Notes: generated by a model not told the origin, from the sequence alone. 64,000 nucleotides of DNA from Planotetraspora kaengkrachanensis (GCF_016862895.1 NZ_BONV01000008.1:1-64000); one strand, 5' to 3'. Positions 1 through 8,680 are shown, counted from the first letter of the stretch. Numbers and translations: made by a program.

Positions 1-579
1 CAGCACGACCTCGCCGGGCTCCCGCCATCGCCCGCGCCAGTAGTCGCCGGCCTCGCCGAGCAGAGCCTGGACCCGTTCCCGTTCCGCCGCCGCGTGGTCC
101 GCGTACGACATCGTGAGGCGGGTGAGCGGCCGCCCGTCGTAGAAGGCGGCCAGGTCGCGGACGAGCACGTCCTTGGACTCGCCGTCGAAGACCAGATGGT
201 GCGCCACGACCACCAGCACGTGGCGGGTGGACGACAACCGGACGAGCGTGAACCGGGCGAGCGGCCCCTTCTCGACGTCGAAGGGGCGCAGGGTCTGGGC
301 GCGCACCAGCGGGGCGAGGTCCTCCGCGGCCGTGACGACGACCTGGGGACGCTCCGCCGGCACCTCGACCGGTATGCCGTCCCGCTCCTCGATCGCGGTC
401 GCGAGGACCGGGTGCCGCCGGACCAGGGCCTCGCACGCCTGGATCAGCGCGCAGGCGTCCAGCGGCCCGTCGAGGGTGATCAGCAGCGGCATGTGATAGG
501 CGGATCCCGCCCGGCCCATCCGCTCGGTGAGCCACATCCCCACCTGGGCGAACGAGGCCTGCCTCAGGTCGGCGCTCAT
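1..579 (-). CDS. Free-standing NRPS condensation-domain protein (C-terminal part outside window)
   Basis: The 193 codons visible read without a stop to the window edge, so the C-terminus is missing. The protein begins with an AQVGMWLTERM-type segment typical of condensation domains. It carries an intact HHLVFDG active-site motif (HHxxxDG) at residues 127-133, followed by a YADHAAAERER segment and DYWRGRW. Condensation domains join an acyl or aminoacyl group on one carrier protein to an acceptor amine or alcohol. The ATG overlaps the stop of the upstream adenylate-forming ligase by 4 bp (ATGA), so the two are translationally coupled. No adenylation or carrier domain is fused in the visible part. 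A full-length C-only protein of about 430 residues is expected; a longer multidomain protein is possible. Confidence 0.85.
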   Translation of the reverse strand, partial: MSADLRQASFAQVGMWLTERMGRAGSAYHMPLLITLDGPLDACALIQACEALVRRHPVLATAIEERDGIPVEVPAERPQVVVTAAEDLAPLVRAQTLRPFDVEKGPLARFTLVRLSSTRHVLVVVAHHLVFDGESKDVLVRDLAAFYDGRPLTRLTMSYADHAAAERERVQALLGEAGDYWRGRWREPGEVVL

Positions 580-2000
580 GCCTGTGCCCGCAGTGCGCGC
601 TTGTCGACCTTGCCCCCGCGATTGCGTGGCAGCGACTCCATCCTGGCGATCTCGGAGGGGATCTCGTGCTGGGCCAGCCGGTCGCGCAGGAAGGCCCGGA
701 TGTCGGCGTCGGACACCTCGGCCCGCAGGACGACGGCCGCGGCGACGGCCGTGCCGAGGACGTGGTGGGGAAGGCCGTAGGCCGCGGCCTCGACCACCGC
801 GGGATGCTCGTACAGTGCGTTCTCGACCTTCAGGGTCGAGACCTTGAAGGCACCCGACTTGACGACGTCGCCGTCGCGGTCGACCAGGTAGAGATAGCCG
901 TCGTCGTCGAGATACCCCAGGTCTCCCATGCGGATCCAGCCGGCCCGGAAGACCTCGCCGCTGGCCGCGGGGTCGTCGTAGTAGGCGCGGGGCGCGGCGG
1001 GTGAGCGCATCCACACCTCGCCGGTCTGGCCGGGCGGGAGGTCCTCACCTTCGGGCGAGGCGATGCGGACGTCTCCGCCCGCGGCCGACCTGCCGACGGA
1101 GCGGGGCCGCTCCGGGTCGAAGAGCATGATCGTCTGGGCGGGGGCCGCCTCGGTCGAGGTGTAGTAGTTGGTGATCGTCGCCTTGGGGAACATCCGGGTG
1201 AGGCCGGACGCGACCGCCGGTGGAAGGGGCGCGGCGGCCGAGCCGAGCAGCAGGACGCTCGACAGGTCGGGGCCCTCCTGGAGGTTCAGCAACTCGACGG
1301 CCATGGCCGGCACGAGGAAGACCGTTCCGGCCCGGTGCCTTTCGATGAGCCCGGCGAACCGCCCCGGAGTGAACCGGGGCAGGGTGACGACGGCGGGGTG
1401 CGCGGTCAGCGCGTTGACGAGCATCATCTGCCCGGCGTTGGTGCCGATCGGGAACGCGTGGACCAGGTGCCGGGAGTGGGCGAACGCCCGGCGTCTCGGC
1501 TGGGTCCGCGCGCCGAAGGCCAGGTTGGCGTGCGTGGCCGCGACGCCCTTGGCCTTGCCGGTCGTGCCGGACGTGTAGAGGATCTGCGCCATGTCGGTGG
1601 GCCTGAGCGCCACCTCCGGCGGCGACGCCGAGCCCTCGGGCGGCGGGCCGTCCCTGCCGGTGAGTGTCACGGACGCCGAGCAGTGTTCCACGATCTGCTC
1701 GATCTCCGCGGCGGGCATGCGGTCCGACAGCGGGACGGCCACCGCGCCGGCCTTCAGAACCCCGAGGAACGCCACGGCGTAGTCGATCCAGCCGGAACCG
1801 GGAAACACCATCGCGACCCGGTCGCCGCCGCGCACGCCGCGGTTCAGCAGGTCATCGGCCACGGCGTTCGACCGCGCCTGCCATTGCCCGAAGGTCAGTT
1901 CTCCGGACCCGTGCACGATCATCGCGACGGTTTCCGGTTCGGAAGCCGCCCGCGCGGCCAAAATGTCGGGAAGGGTGGGCGTTTCGAGCACGCTTCTCAA
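576..2000 (-). CDS. AMP-dependent adenylate-forming ligase (stand-alone adenylation-type enzyme)
   Basis: 474 residues, close to a minimal ANL-superfamily adenylation domain. Visible core motifs are the P-loop YTSGTTGKAKG (residues 142-152), YTSTEA, the hinge region MGDLGYLDDDGYLYLVDR, and the catalytic-lysine tail PRNRGGKVDK near the C-terminus. It should activate a carboxylic or amino acid as the acyl-AMP and load it on the carrier protein encoded divergently at 2529. No carrier domain is fused. The chosen start is TTG at 2000 with a G-rich stretch upstream; GTG at 1991 is an alternative. First gene of the minus-strand arm, overlapping the condensation gene by 4 bp. Substrate cannot be read from the sequence. 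Confidence 0.9.
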   Translation of the reverse strand: MRSVLETPTLPDILAARAASEPETVAMIVHGSGELTFGQWQARSNAVADDLLNRGVRGGDRVAMVFPGSGWIDYAVAFLGVLKAGAVAVPLSDRMPAAEIEQIVEHCSASVTLTGRDGPPPEGSASPPEVALRPTDMAQILYTSGTTGKAKGVAATHANLAFGARTQPRRRAFAHSRHLVHAFPIGTNAGQMMLVNALTAHPAVVTLPRFTPGRFAGLIERHRAGTVFLVPAMAVELLNLQEGPDLSSVLLLGSAAAPLPPAVASGLTRMFPKATITNYYTSTEAAPAQTIMLFDPERPRSVGRSAAGGDVRIASPEGEDLPPGQTGEVWMRSPAAPRAYYDDPAASGEVFRAGWIRMGDLGYLDDDGYLYLVDRDGDVVKSGAFKVSTLKVENALYEHPAVVEAAAYGLPHHVLGTAVAAAVVLRAEVSDADIRAFLRDRLAQHEIPSEIARMESLPRNRGGKVDKRALRAQA

Positions 2001-2528
2001 TTGGCTGCCCCCCGAATGGTTCGGATGATTACGGACGACCGACGCGCTAGACCATGCCTTACTGAAAAGGTTGTTTCCAGTTTCCCCAGAGAGCCAGTCT
2101 TACATGGGGCACCAACTTGAGACAAGCGATTCCACACTTCGCGCGGACATCACCGCGGACCAATACGGACCAATACGGATTGACCAGCGGGTCTTGAGAC
2201 TCCGACGGAGCCGTGCAAGACTTACGGCCGTCCACTAATTGCAAACCTTCTTTTCAGTTAGTCACCGACAAGGCCTTCAGCCTGGCCATTTGGTCTGCAT
2301 TCATCCGACCACATGGGGGATCATCCCGGAAATGCATGCCATCTCAGAGATTCGCGTCCTTATGCGCAGGAACGGTCTTCTTCCCGCGCGAACACCGCCA
2401 AGATGAGACCGATCCCCCATGGTCTGGCGAATACCAATGGTCCCGCGAAACCGGCGAACTCGCTGAGCCACCGGCGCCGGGACCGGGGACGGACCCGCTG
2501 AGAACGGATCCCTGAGAGCGGAGGCGGA
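2001..2528. promoter_or_regulatory. Divergent promoter region of the NRPS-like cluster
   Basis: 528 bp without a convincing gene, between the minus arm (ligase, condensation protein) and the plus arm (carrier protein, condensation protein, amidase-like). It is clearly more AT-rich than its surroundings from about 2000 to 2330. The decamer CGGACCAATA is repeated in perfect tandem at 2156-2165 and 2166-2175, followed by CGGATTGACC, giving one-helical-turn spacing that suits a regulator site. I could not place -35/-10 elements with confidence. The carrier gene has the purine-rich GAGCGGAGGCGG just before its ATG. Confidence 0.5.
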
Positions 2529-2765
2529 ATGCTCAAGGAACGACTGGCGCAACTGGTGTCGGAGGCGTGCGACGGGGAGATCACGGCGGCCGAGGCATTG
2601 AGCGCCACCGTCCCCCTGTCCTACCTCGGCGTCACCTCACTGGCCCAGATGCGCCTGATCGACGCGCTCGAGCGCGAGTACGACATCGAGATCGACCTCG
2701 CCGACGACGTCACGTTCCTCGACAGCGTCGACGGCCTCGCCGCGTGGGTGTCGGCGGCCCGATGA
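2529..2765 (+). CDS. Acyl/peptidyl carrier protein
   Basis: A 78-residue single-domain carrier protein. The phosphopantetheine attachment site is in LGVTSL (Ser at about residue 37), followed by the usual helix with MRLIDALEREYDIEI and an acidic surface. It should tether the acyl or aminoacyl group activated by the ligase at 576-2000 and present it to one or both condensation proteins. It overlaps the next gene by 4 bp (ATGA), so carrier and condensation protein are probably made in equal amounts. It has no partner domain, which makes the whole assembly line dissociated. A GGAGGCGG ribosome site precedes the ATG. Confidence 0.9.
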   Translation: MLKERLAQLVSEACDGEITAAEALSATVPLSYLGVTSLAQMRLIDALEREYDIEIDLADDVTFLDSVDGLAAWVSAAR

Positions 2766-4036
2766 TCACGTTCACGGGGGCACGCGGGGGCACGGCGCCC
2801 CTGACCTGGGGCCAGCGGGCCATCTGGGACGCCATCCAGCGGACCGCGCCCGACGACCGCTACTTCAACTTCGGGCGGATCCTCGAGACGCCGCGGGGGG
2901 TGCGGCCCGCCTCGATCGCCCACGTGGCCCGGAGCGTCGGCCTGCTCGTCGAGCGGCACGAGGCGCTGCGGACGCTGATCGGGCCCGGCCCGGTACAGGA
3001 CCTGCGCGAAAGCGGCGAACTGCCCCTCCGGATCGTGGCGGACGCCGACCCCCGTGACGTCCTCGCCGAGTTGTCCGCGACGGTCTTCGACTACGCCGCC
3101 GAGTGGCCGCTGCGGGTCGCCCTCGTGACCAGCGGCGACGAGGTCACGCACATCGTGCTCGCGTTCTGCCACCTGGCCGCCGACGGGATCGGCGCGGAGG
3201 AGGTCGTCCGCGACCTGCGACTGCTCCTTCTGCGCGGAGGCCTGGGCGGCGGCCCTCCCCCGCAGCCGTTCGACCTCGCGGAATGGCAGACCTCGCCCGC
3301 GGGCCGGCGGCAGGCTGCGAGCGCGGCGGCGTTCTGGGAGCGCGAACACCTCAGGATGCCGCCCACGATGTTCCACGTCCTCTCGGGAGCCGCCGAGCAT
3401 CCGCCCGTCTGGCGGGCCACGCTCACTTCGCCGGCGGCCGACCTGGCCGCCCAGCGCCTGGCCGTACGGCACGGCACGAGCACCTCGACCGTGGTGCTCA
3501 CCGCGGTCGGGACGCTGGTCGCCGAGGTCACGGGACACGAGACGGTCACCGTGCTGCCCATCGTCAGCAACCGCTTCCGCGCCGCGACGCGCACGGCGGT
3601 GACCACGCTGTCGCAGGAGGGGCTGTTCGTCCTCGAAGCGGGCAAGGCCCGGTTCACCGACCTGCTGGCCGCCTCGGGCCCCGCGGTGCTGCGGGCCTAC
3701 CGCAGCGCCTACCACGACCCGGCCGACCGTGAGCGGGTCGTGGCCGGGGCGGCCCGCGAACGCGGCACCCCGATCCACCCCTACTGCTGCTTCAACGACA
3801 TGCGCTTCGCCGAGCAGGCGGTCTACCGCGACGAGGAGCTGATCCGCCGGGCGCTGCCCGAGACCTCCGTGTCCTGGCCGCTCAGCCAGGACAAGCTGAA
3901 CTGCCGTTTCTGCGTGCATCTCGCCGGCGCGGCGCAGATCTCGCTCACCGCCGACACCCGGTGGTTGTCCCGGCCCGACATCGAGCGGTTCCTGCTCGGC
4001 CTGGAGAGGATGCTCGTCGAGGCGGCCCTGCGGTGA
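2762..4036 (+). CDS. Second free-standing condensation-domain protein with altered active-site motif
   Basis: 424 residues using the ATG that overlaps the carrier gene stop; a longer upstream reading frame exists but only shadows the carrier gene. The fold signature runs from LTWGQRAIWDAIQ at the N-terminus through CHLAADGIGAEEV near residue 135. The canonical HHxxxDG is therefore CHxxxDG: the catalytic second His and the Asp-Gly are kept and the first His is Cys. Later segments, including the VLPIVSNRFR and NCRFCVHLAGAAQ regions, resemble the C-terminal half of condensation or acyltransferase-like domains. It probably transfers the carrier-bound group to a small acceptor. The next gene overlaps its stop (GTGA). 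Confidence 0.8.
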   Translation: MITFTGARGGTAPLTWGQRAIWDAIQRTAPDDRYFNFGRILETPRGVRPASIAHVARSVGLLVERHEALRTLIGPGPVQDLRESGELPLRIVADADPRDVLAELSATVFDYAAEWPLRVALVTSGDEVTHIVLAFCHLAADGIGAEEVVRDLRLLLLRGGLGGGPPPQPFDLAEWQTSPAGRRQAASAAAFWEREHLRMPPTMFHVLSGAAEHPPVWRATLTSPAADLAAQRLAVRHGTSTSTVVLTAVGTLVAEVTGHETVTVLPIVSNRFRAATRTAVTTLSQEGLFVLEAGKARFTDLLAASGPAVLRAYRSAYHDPADRERVVAGAARERGTPIHPYCCFNDMRFAEQAVYRDEELIRRALPETSVSWPLSQDKLNCRFCVHLAGAAQISLTADTRWLSRPDIERFLLGLERMLVEAALR

Positions 4037-6003
4037 CGGTCCGCGCGCACGCCACCGCCACGTCCTGCGCGCAGGGCGGGGAACTGGGCTTCCGCCTGGA
4101 CACCGCGGAGCCGGTCGGCGTGACCGTCCACGACGCGACCAGCGACCGGCTCGTCCTGGCCGCCACGGTCCGCGGCCCGTCCTGGACGTTGCGCGTGCCC
4201 GCCGACTGGCCGAGTTCGCTCTACCGGGCTCGATTCGTCGCCGGGCCGCCGGAGCCTGACGTGCTCGTCCCCAGGCCCACGGGCGACCTGCCCGGCGTCG
4301 GCGCGTCGCCCGACGACGAGGTCTACTTCGTCGTACGGCAGGCCACGCCCGGGGCGACCTCGCCCATCCTGGTGTCCCTCCCGTTCACGACCTGGCAGGC
4401 GTACAACCGGGCCGGCGTCCCCGGGGAGAGCCTCTACTGGACCGAGCAGCCCGACCGTGCCTCCCGCGTGACGTTCGACCGGCCTGGAGGCGGACCGCCT
4501 CCCGAGGGGTGGGAGGACGGGCTGCTGCGCTGGCTCGCGCCGGCCGGATACACCGTCGAGTACTGCTCCGGCCTCGATCTGGAGCCCGGCCTGCTCGAGG
4601 CGTACCGGCTGCTGATCGTCAACGGGCACGACGAGTACTGGTCGGCGGGCATGCGCGACGCCTGTGAGGGGTTCGCCAGGCGCGGCGGGAACATCGCCTT
4701 CTTCTCGGGGAACACGTGCTGGTGGCAGATCCGCATGGAGGGCCGCACCATGGTGTGCCATCGCGATCCGCTGACCGACCCTGTGGACGACTCCGCCCTG
4801 ACGACCGTCGAGTGGTCGAGCGCGCCCGTCTCCCGGCCGGAGAACTCGCTGACCGGGGTCAGCTTCCGCAACGGCGCGGGCACCTGGGGCCGGTCGATGA
4901 CGCTGATGCGGGAGGAGTCGTACACCGCGAGGTTCGCCGCGCACTGGGTGTTCGAGGGGACGGGCCTGACCGACGGCGACAAGTTCGGGCAGGGCTCGCT
5001 CGGCTACGAGACCGACGCGGCCGAGTTCGCCGAGGTGATGGGGGTTCCCCGGGTGACCTGCCGGGACGGCACGCCCTCGACGTTCGTCGTGCTGGCGACT
5101 GCCGACCTGCGGCACTGGAGCTCGGGCGGCCAGGGTGGGTGGGCCACGATGGGCGTGTTCTCCCTCGGCCGCGGCACGGTCTTCAACGCGGCCACCGTCA
5201 ACTGGGGCAACACCATCCACGACCCGGTCGTGGAGCGGATCACGCGCAACGTCGTCGACCGGCTGTCCCGGCCGCCCGAACCCGGCTGGGAGGTCATCGG
5301 CCCGGTCGCGGACGTCCGCGCGCTGGCCGGCTGCGGCTCGGCGCTGTACGCCGTGAGCGCCGACGGCGAGCTGCTCACCCGCGAGTTGTGCGGTCAGAAC
5401 CTGCAGTGGATGCCGATCGGCCGCGCGGGGGGCGTCGTGTGCCTGGACGCCCCGCGTGAGGCCGGCTCCGGCTTCGGCACCGGCCTGTACGGTGTGACCG
5501 CCGAGGGCGTGCTCCGCTACCGCGAGGCGTCGCCGGGCCCGGCGACAGGTGCGGTGACGGGCCCGGCGATGGGCGCGGTGACGGGCGCGGCCGGATCAGC
5601 GGGATGGGCCGGCAACCGGGGCGAGTGGACCGATCTGGGTGCGGCGCCCGAGGGCACGATCGCCCTCGCCGTCCAGGACGGGACCTTCTTCGCGGCCACC
5701 TCGGCGGGCCGCCTGTGGGCGGTGACCTTCGCCGAGCTCGCCGCGTCCCCGCGGGCCGCCTGGCACGACGCCGGAGACTCGGGCGGCGCCGTCTGCCTGA
5801 GCGGGAGCAACGGCCGGGTCTACTCCCTGGGGGCCGACCAGCTGCTCCGCTCCCGGCTGCCTTTCCCCGCCCCCGCCGCGTGGTCGTTCCTCGGCGAAGC
5901 CCCCGGAGCGGCGGTCCTGACCGCCCACGCGGGGCTGCTCGTCACCGCGGCGAGCGGACAGCCGTTGCGGTGGCGGCCCGCCGCGACCTTCACTGCCCGC
6001 TGA
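4033..6003 (+). CDS. N,N-dimethylformamidase large-subunit-like protein with C-terminal five-repeat propeller
   Basis: 656 residues from the GTG overlapping the previous stop (GTGA). Residues about 1-410 resemble the large-subunit domain of N,N-dimethylformamidase, with FTTWQAYNRAG, NGHDEYWS and GGNIAFFSGNTCWWQIR. Known members hydrolyse C-N bonds with a mononuclear iron held by two Tyr and one Glu. Residues about 420-656 contain five short repeats (LYAVSADGELL, LYGVTAEGVLR, FFAATSAGRLW, VYSLGADQLLR, LLVTAASGQPL), as expected for a tachylectin-like five-bladed beta-propeller, interrupted by a Gly/Ala/Thr-rich linker. No signal peptide is visible, so it is probably cytoplasmic. In this operon it may cleave or modify the carrier-derived amide. 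Substrate unknown. Confidence 0.75.
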   Translation: MTVRAHATATSCAQGGELGFRLDTAEPVGVTVHDATSDRLVLAATVRGPSWTLRVPADWPSSLYRARFVAGPPEPDVLVPRPTGDLPGVGASPDDEVYFVVRQATPGATSPILVSLPFTTWQAYNRAGVPGESLYWTEQPDRASRVTFDRPGGGPPPEGWEDGLLRWLAPAGYTVEYCSGLDLEPGLLEAYRLLIVNGHDEYWSAGMRDACEGFARRGGNIAFFSGNTCWWQIRMEGRTMVCHRDPLTDPVDDSALTTVEWSSAPVSRPENSLTGVSFRNGAGTWGRSMTLMREESYTARFAAHWVFEGTGLTDGDKFGQGSLGYETDAAEFAEVMGVPRVTCRDGTPSTFVVLATADLRHWSSGGQGGWATMGVFSLGRGTVFNAATVNWGNTIHDPVVERITRNVVDRLSRPPEPGWEVIGPVADVRALAGCGSALYAVSADGELLTRELCGQNLQWMPIGRAGGVVCLDAPREAGSGFGTGLYGVTAEGVLRYREASPGPATGAVTGPAMGAVTGAAGSAGWAGNRGEWTDLGAAPEGTIALAVQDGTFFAATSAGRLWAVTFAELAASPRAAWHDAGDSGGAVCLSGSNGRVYSLGADQLLRSRLPFPAPAAWSFLGEAPGAAVLTAHAGLLVTAASGQPLRWRPAATFTAR

Positions 6004-6012
6004 CCCGGCCCT

Positions 6013-6696
6013 TCATGACGGGTCGGGAGCGGGATCGCCCGGCTGGACGAAGCCCGACTCGTAGCCGAGGATCACCGCCTGCACGCGGTCGCGGAGGTTC
6101 AGCTTGCGCAGCCCGGCCGCGACATGCGTCTTGACGGTCGTCTCCGCGAGGAAGAGGTCGGCCGCGATCTCGGCGTTGGACCGTCCGCGGACGAGCCCGC
6201 GGAAGACGTCGAGCTCGCGGGAGGTGAGGGCGGCCAGCCGCGCGGGGACCCCGCCGGTGACGTCCACCGGCGGACGGCGGACGTACCGCTCCACCAGCCG
6301 CCTGGTCAGCGACGGGTCCAGCAGGGCCTCGCCGGCCGCGGCCGTGCGGACCGCGTGCAGGAGATGCGCGCGCGGCGACGACTTCAGCAGGAATCCGCTC
6401 GCACCGGCGCTGAGCGCCGCGTACAGGTATTCGTCGAGGTCGAAGGTGGTCAGCATGACGACCCTGGCGTCCAGACGCGGGCTGGCGAGTATCCGCCGTG
6501 CCGCCTCGAGACCTCCGGTTCCCGGCATCTGCACGTCCAGGAGCACGACGTCCGGCCGGTGGTGCAGCGTCTCCCTGACGGCCGACTCCCCGTCCGCCGT
6601 GTCGGCGACGACCTCGATGTCCGGCTGTGCCTCGAGGATCATCCGGAGGCCGGCCCGGACCAGCTCCTGGTCGTCGGCGAGGATCACCCTGATCAC
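6013..6696 (-). CDS. LuxR/NarL-type response regulator
   Basis: 227 residues. The N-terminal receiver has the acidic pair in LADD, phospho-acceptor Asp54 in LLDVQMPG and the conserved Lys near residue 104. The C-terminal LuxR helix-turn-helix is visible as LTSRELDVFRGLVRGRSNAEIAADLFLAETTVKTHV in two halves. It starts with GTG overlapping the stop of the histidine kinase gene (GTGA), so the pair forms one operon. It ends 9 bp from the convergent amidase-like gene. The regulated target is not evident; the divergently placed membrane protein at 8058 is the simplest guess. Confidence 0.93.
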   Translation of the reverse strand: MIRVILADDQELVRAGLRMILEAQPDIEVVADTADGESAVRETLHHRPDVVLLDVQMPGTGGLEAARRILASPRLDARVVMLTTFDLDEYLYAALSAGASGFLLKSSPRAHLLHAVRTAAAGEALLDPSLTRRLVERYVRRPPVDVTGGVPARLAALTSRELDVFRGLVRGRSNAEIAADLFLAETTVKTHVAAGLRKLNLRDRVQAVILGYESGFVQPGDPAPDPS

Positions 6697-7880
6697 GTCG
6701 CCACCACACCGGCCGCGCCCCCGGGCCCGGACGGCCGCCGGGCCCCCTCGTTCCCCGGCACGGGCAGGCGGGCGCAGACCCGGAAGCCGGGCCCGTCCGT
6801 ACGGCGTCCCGCCACGACGTCGCCCCCGAGGGCCTGTGCGCGCTCACGCATTCCGACCAGCCCCAAACCGCTTCCGCCGGACGTCGCACCGGCCACCCCG
6901 TCGTCGAGGACCTCGACCCGGATGATCCGGTCCTCGTACTCGACCCGCACGGCCGCATGGGCCGCTCGCGCGTGTTTCATCGTGTTGGTCAACGCCTCCT
7001 GGACGATTCGGTACACGACCGTTCGCATGGCCTCATCATCCGGAGGGGTCCCGGTCTGCGCCAGGTCCACCGTGATGCCGGCCGCGCGCACCGGCGCCAG
7101 CAGGGTCGCGAGGTCAGCACCGTCACCGGCCTGCCGCAGGACGCCGAGCATCCGGCCGAGGTCGCCGATCGCCGCGCGGCCCGTCACCGCGATCGCGTCG
7201 AGGGCCGGCCCCACCCGCTCCGGACTGGCGGCCAGGACCTCTCCGGCCGCCTCGGCCTGCACCACCATGAGGCTCACGCCGTGGGAGATGACGTCGTGCA
7301 GGTCGCGGGCGATCCTGGTGCGCTCCTGCGCCGCTGCGATCTCCCGGAGGTGCACCCGCTCGCGTTCGAGCGCGGCCGCGTGCTCGGCCGCCGCGCGCAC
7401 CTGGGCCGCCCGCTGCCGCGCCAGCCAGCCGAGCAGCCCGGCGCCGCCGAAGTACGCGATGGGGTAGACGACGTTGAACAGGCTGTCCGTGCCCGCGGAG
7501 ACCTCGCGCACGGCCACCACGGAGGTCGCGGCGGCCAGCATGGGATAGCCGGCCAGGGCCGTGCGGGCGCTGCCGTACCTGGCCAGCGTGAGCGCGGCGA
7601 GGACGGCCGCGGCGAACGTCGCGAAGACCGGCACGCCCAGCGTCACGGCCATTTCGGAGATGGCGAGGCTCACGCCGAGCGTGCCGATCAGCGGCCTGCG
7701 CCGCAGCAGCGCGACCGAGCCCCCGTTCACCGATGCGGCGACCAGGGCCGGTCCCAGCCATCGGTGGCCCGACGACTCGGCCATCAACTGGACCACGCCG
7801 ATCCCGCCGAGAGCGAACCCGGCGAGTGGGTAGGCATGCCGCGTCCACCGGCGGGAGCGGCCTAACGCGTCGTCGACCAT
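6693..7880 (-). CDS. Sensor histidine kinase (HisKA_3 / DesK-NarX type)
   Basis: 395 residues from the ATG at 7880; a longer frame to 8054 would run into the ribosome site of the divergent gene and begins with low-complexity residues, so I rejected it. About five hydrophobic segments fill residues 15-155, then a coiled-coil linker rich in Ala/Glu/Arg. The dimerisation and phosphorylation box ARDLHDVISH has phospho-acceptor His195. The ATPase part shows EALTNTMKHA (N-box), VLDDG and GLGLVGMRER. It phosphorylates the response regulator at 6013. The membrane part is a small integral sensor with no large extracellular domain, so the signal may be sensed in the membrane. Confidence 0.92.
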   Translation of the reverse strand: MVDDALGRSRRWTRHAYPLAGFALGGIGVVQLMAESSGHRWLGPALVAASVNGGSVALLRRRPLIGTLGVSLAISEMAVTLGVPVFATFAAAVLAALTLARYGSARTALAGYPMLAAATSVVAVREVSAGTDSLFNVVYPIAYFGGAGLLGWLARQRAAQVRAAAEHAAALERERVHLREIAAAQERTRIARDLHDVISHGVSLMVVQAEAAGEVLAASPERVGPALDAIAVTGRAAIGDLGRMLGVLRQAGDGADLATLLAPVRAAGITVDLAQTGTPPDDEAMRTVVYRIVQEALTNTMKHARAAHAAVRVEYEDRIIRVEVLDDGVAGATSGGSGLGLVGMRERAQALGGDVVAGRRTDGPGFRVCARLPVPGNEGARRPSGPGGAAGVVAT

Positions 7881-7939
7881 GATTGCCAAGGCTAACCACG
7901 CGCCTTCGCGGGCACCGCCTCCGAACGGCCGATCCACCT

Positions 7940-7956
7940 CCTCCTCCCGGAGGAGG
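7940..7956. promoter_or_regulatory. Perfect inverted repeat between the kinase and membrane-protein genes
   Basis: CCTCCTCC, one spacer base, GGAGGAGG: an 8-bp perfect inverted repeat in the 177-bp divergent gap (7881-8057). It could be the operator of the adjacent response regulator. It is also GA-rich on both strands, so it could simply look like a ribosome-binding sequence. Confidence 0.3.
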
Positions 7957-8057
7957 CGGTCACTTCCCGTGCAGGACGCCCGCCGTTCGGCGCGGCTCCT
8001 ACCGTTCCGACCCACGACCGCGGCACAGGGCCGTGGGTCCGGGAAGGGAGACATGCG

Positions 8058-8648
8058 ATGACTGACGCGCTGACAACACCGCAGCAGGTCACATCGGTGG
8101 AGGACCGCTGGCGTACGGCGTCGCTCTGGGCGGGCCCGGCGGCAGCCGTCTGCGTCGTCCTGATGGCCGTCGCGATCGCCATGACCGGCGGCGACGAGCT
8201 CAAGATGGCGACCGCGCCGGCCGCTCTGGGTTCGACCCTCGCGGGACTGGCGGCGCTCGTCCTCATGGGGTTCGGGCTGGTGAGCCTCGCCGTACGCCTC
8301 CCCGAGCTGAGGCGTGGCTTCGGTCTGCTGGCGTGGTTCGTGGCGGCGACCGGCACGGCCCTGAACGCCGGTGGGCAGTGGACGCAGCTGTTCGCCCTCC
8401 CCGGCCTGGCGCGTTCGGCGCCCGAGCTCGCCGTCAACGGCATCGACACCGTCCAGGCCGGCTACATCGCGTCGTTCCTGGTGCTGGCCCTGGGTGGCGT
8501 TCTGCTCGGCATCGCCCTGAAACGAGCCGGCGCGGGCAGACTCGGCTCGATCCTGACGATCATCGGCGGGGTCATGATGGTGGCTCCGCTGCCGGCCAGG
8601 TGGACGGTGCTGGCGATCGGCATCTCCGTCCTCGCCCGCCGGCGCTGA
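8058..8648 (+). CDS. Small integral membrane protein of unknown function
   Basis: 196 residues with about six hydrophobic segments (roughly residues 23-42, 53-80, 90-105, 130-150, 160-175, 178-190) and short loops. No catalytic or transport signature was recognised. It has a good ribosome site (GGGAAGGGAGA) 5-8 bases before the ATG. It is divergent from the histidine kinase/response regulator operon, an arrangement in which the small membrane protein is often the regulated target. It ends in front of a strong hairpin at 8681-8706. I do not assign a function. Confidence 0.75.
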   Translation: MTDALTTPQQVTSVEDRWRTASLWAGPAAAVCVVLMAVAIAMTGGDELKMATAPAALGSTLAGLAALVLMGFGLVSLAVRLPELRRGFGLLAWFVAATGTALNAGGQWTQLFALPGLARSAPELAVNGIDTVQAGYIASFLVLALGGVLLGIALKRAGAGRLGSILTIIGGVMMVAPLPARWTVLAIGISVLARRR

Positions 8649-8680
8649 CCCCCGCTTCGACCTCCCCTTCGACCTCCGCC

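Noticed and set aside
2213-2515. Small ORF in the divergent promoter region
   Set aside because: No ribosome site, atypical residue composition with no recognisable domain, and it covers the region expected to hold promoters.
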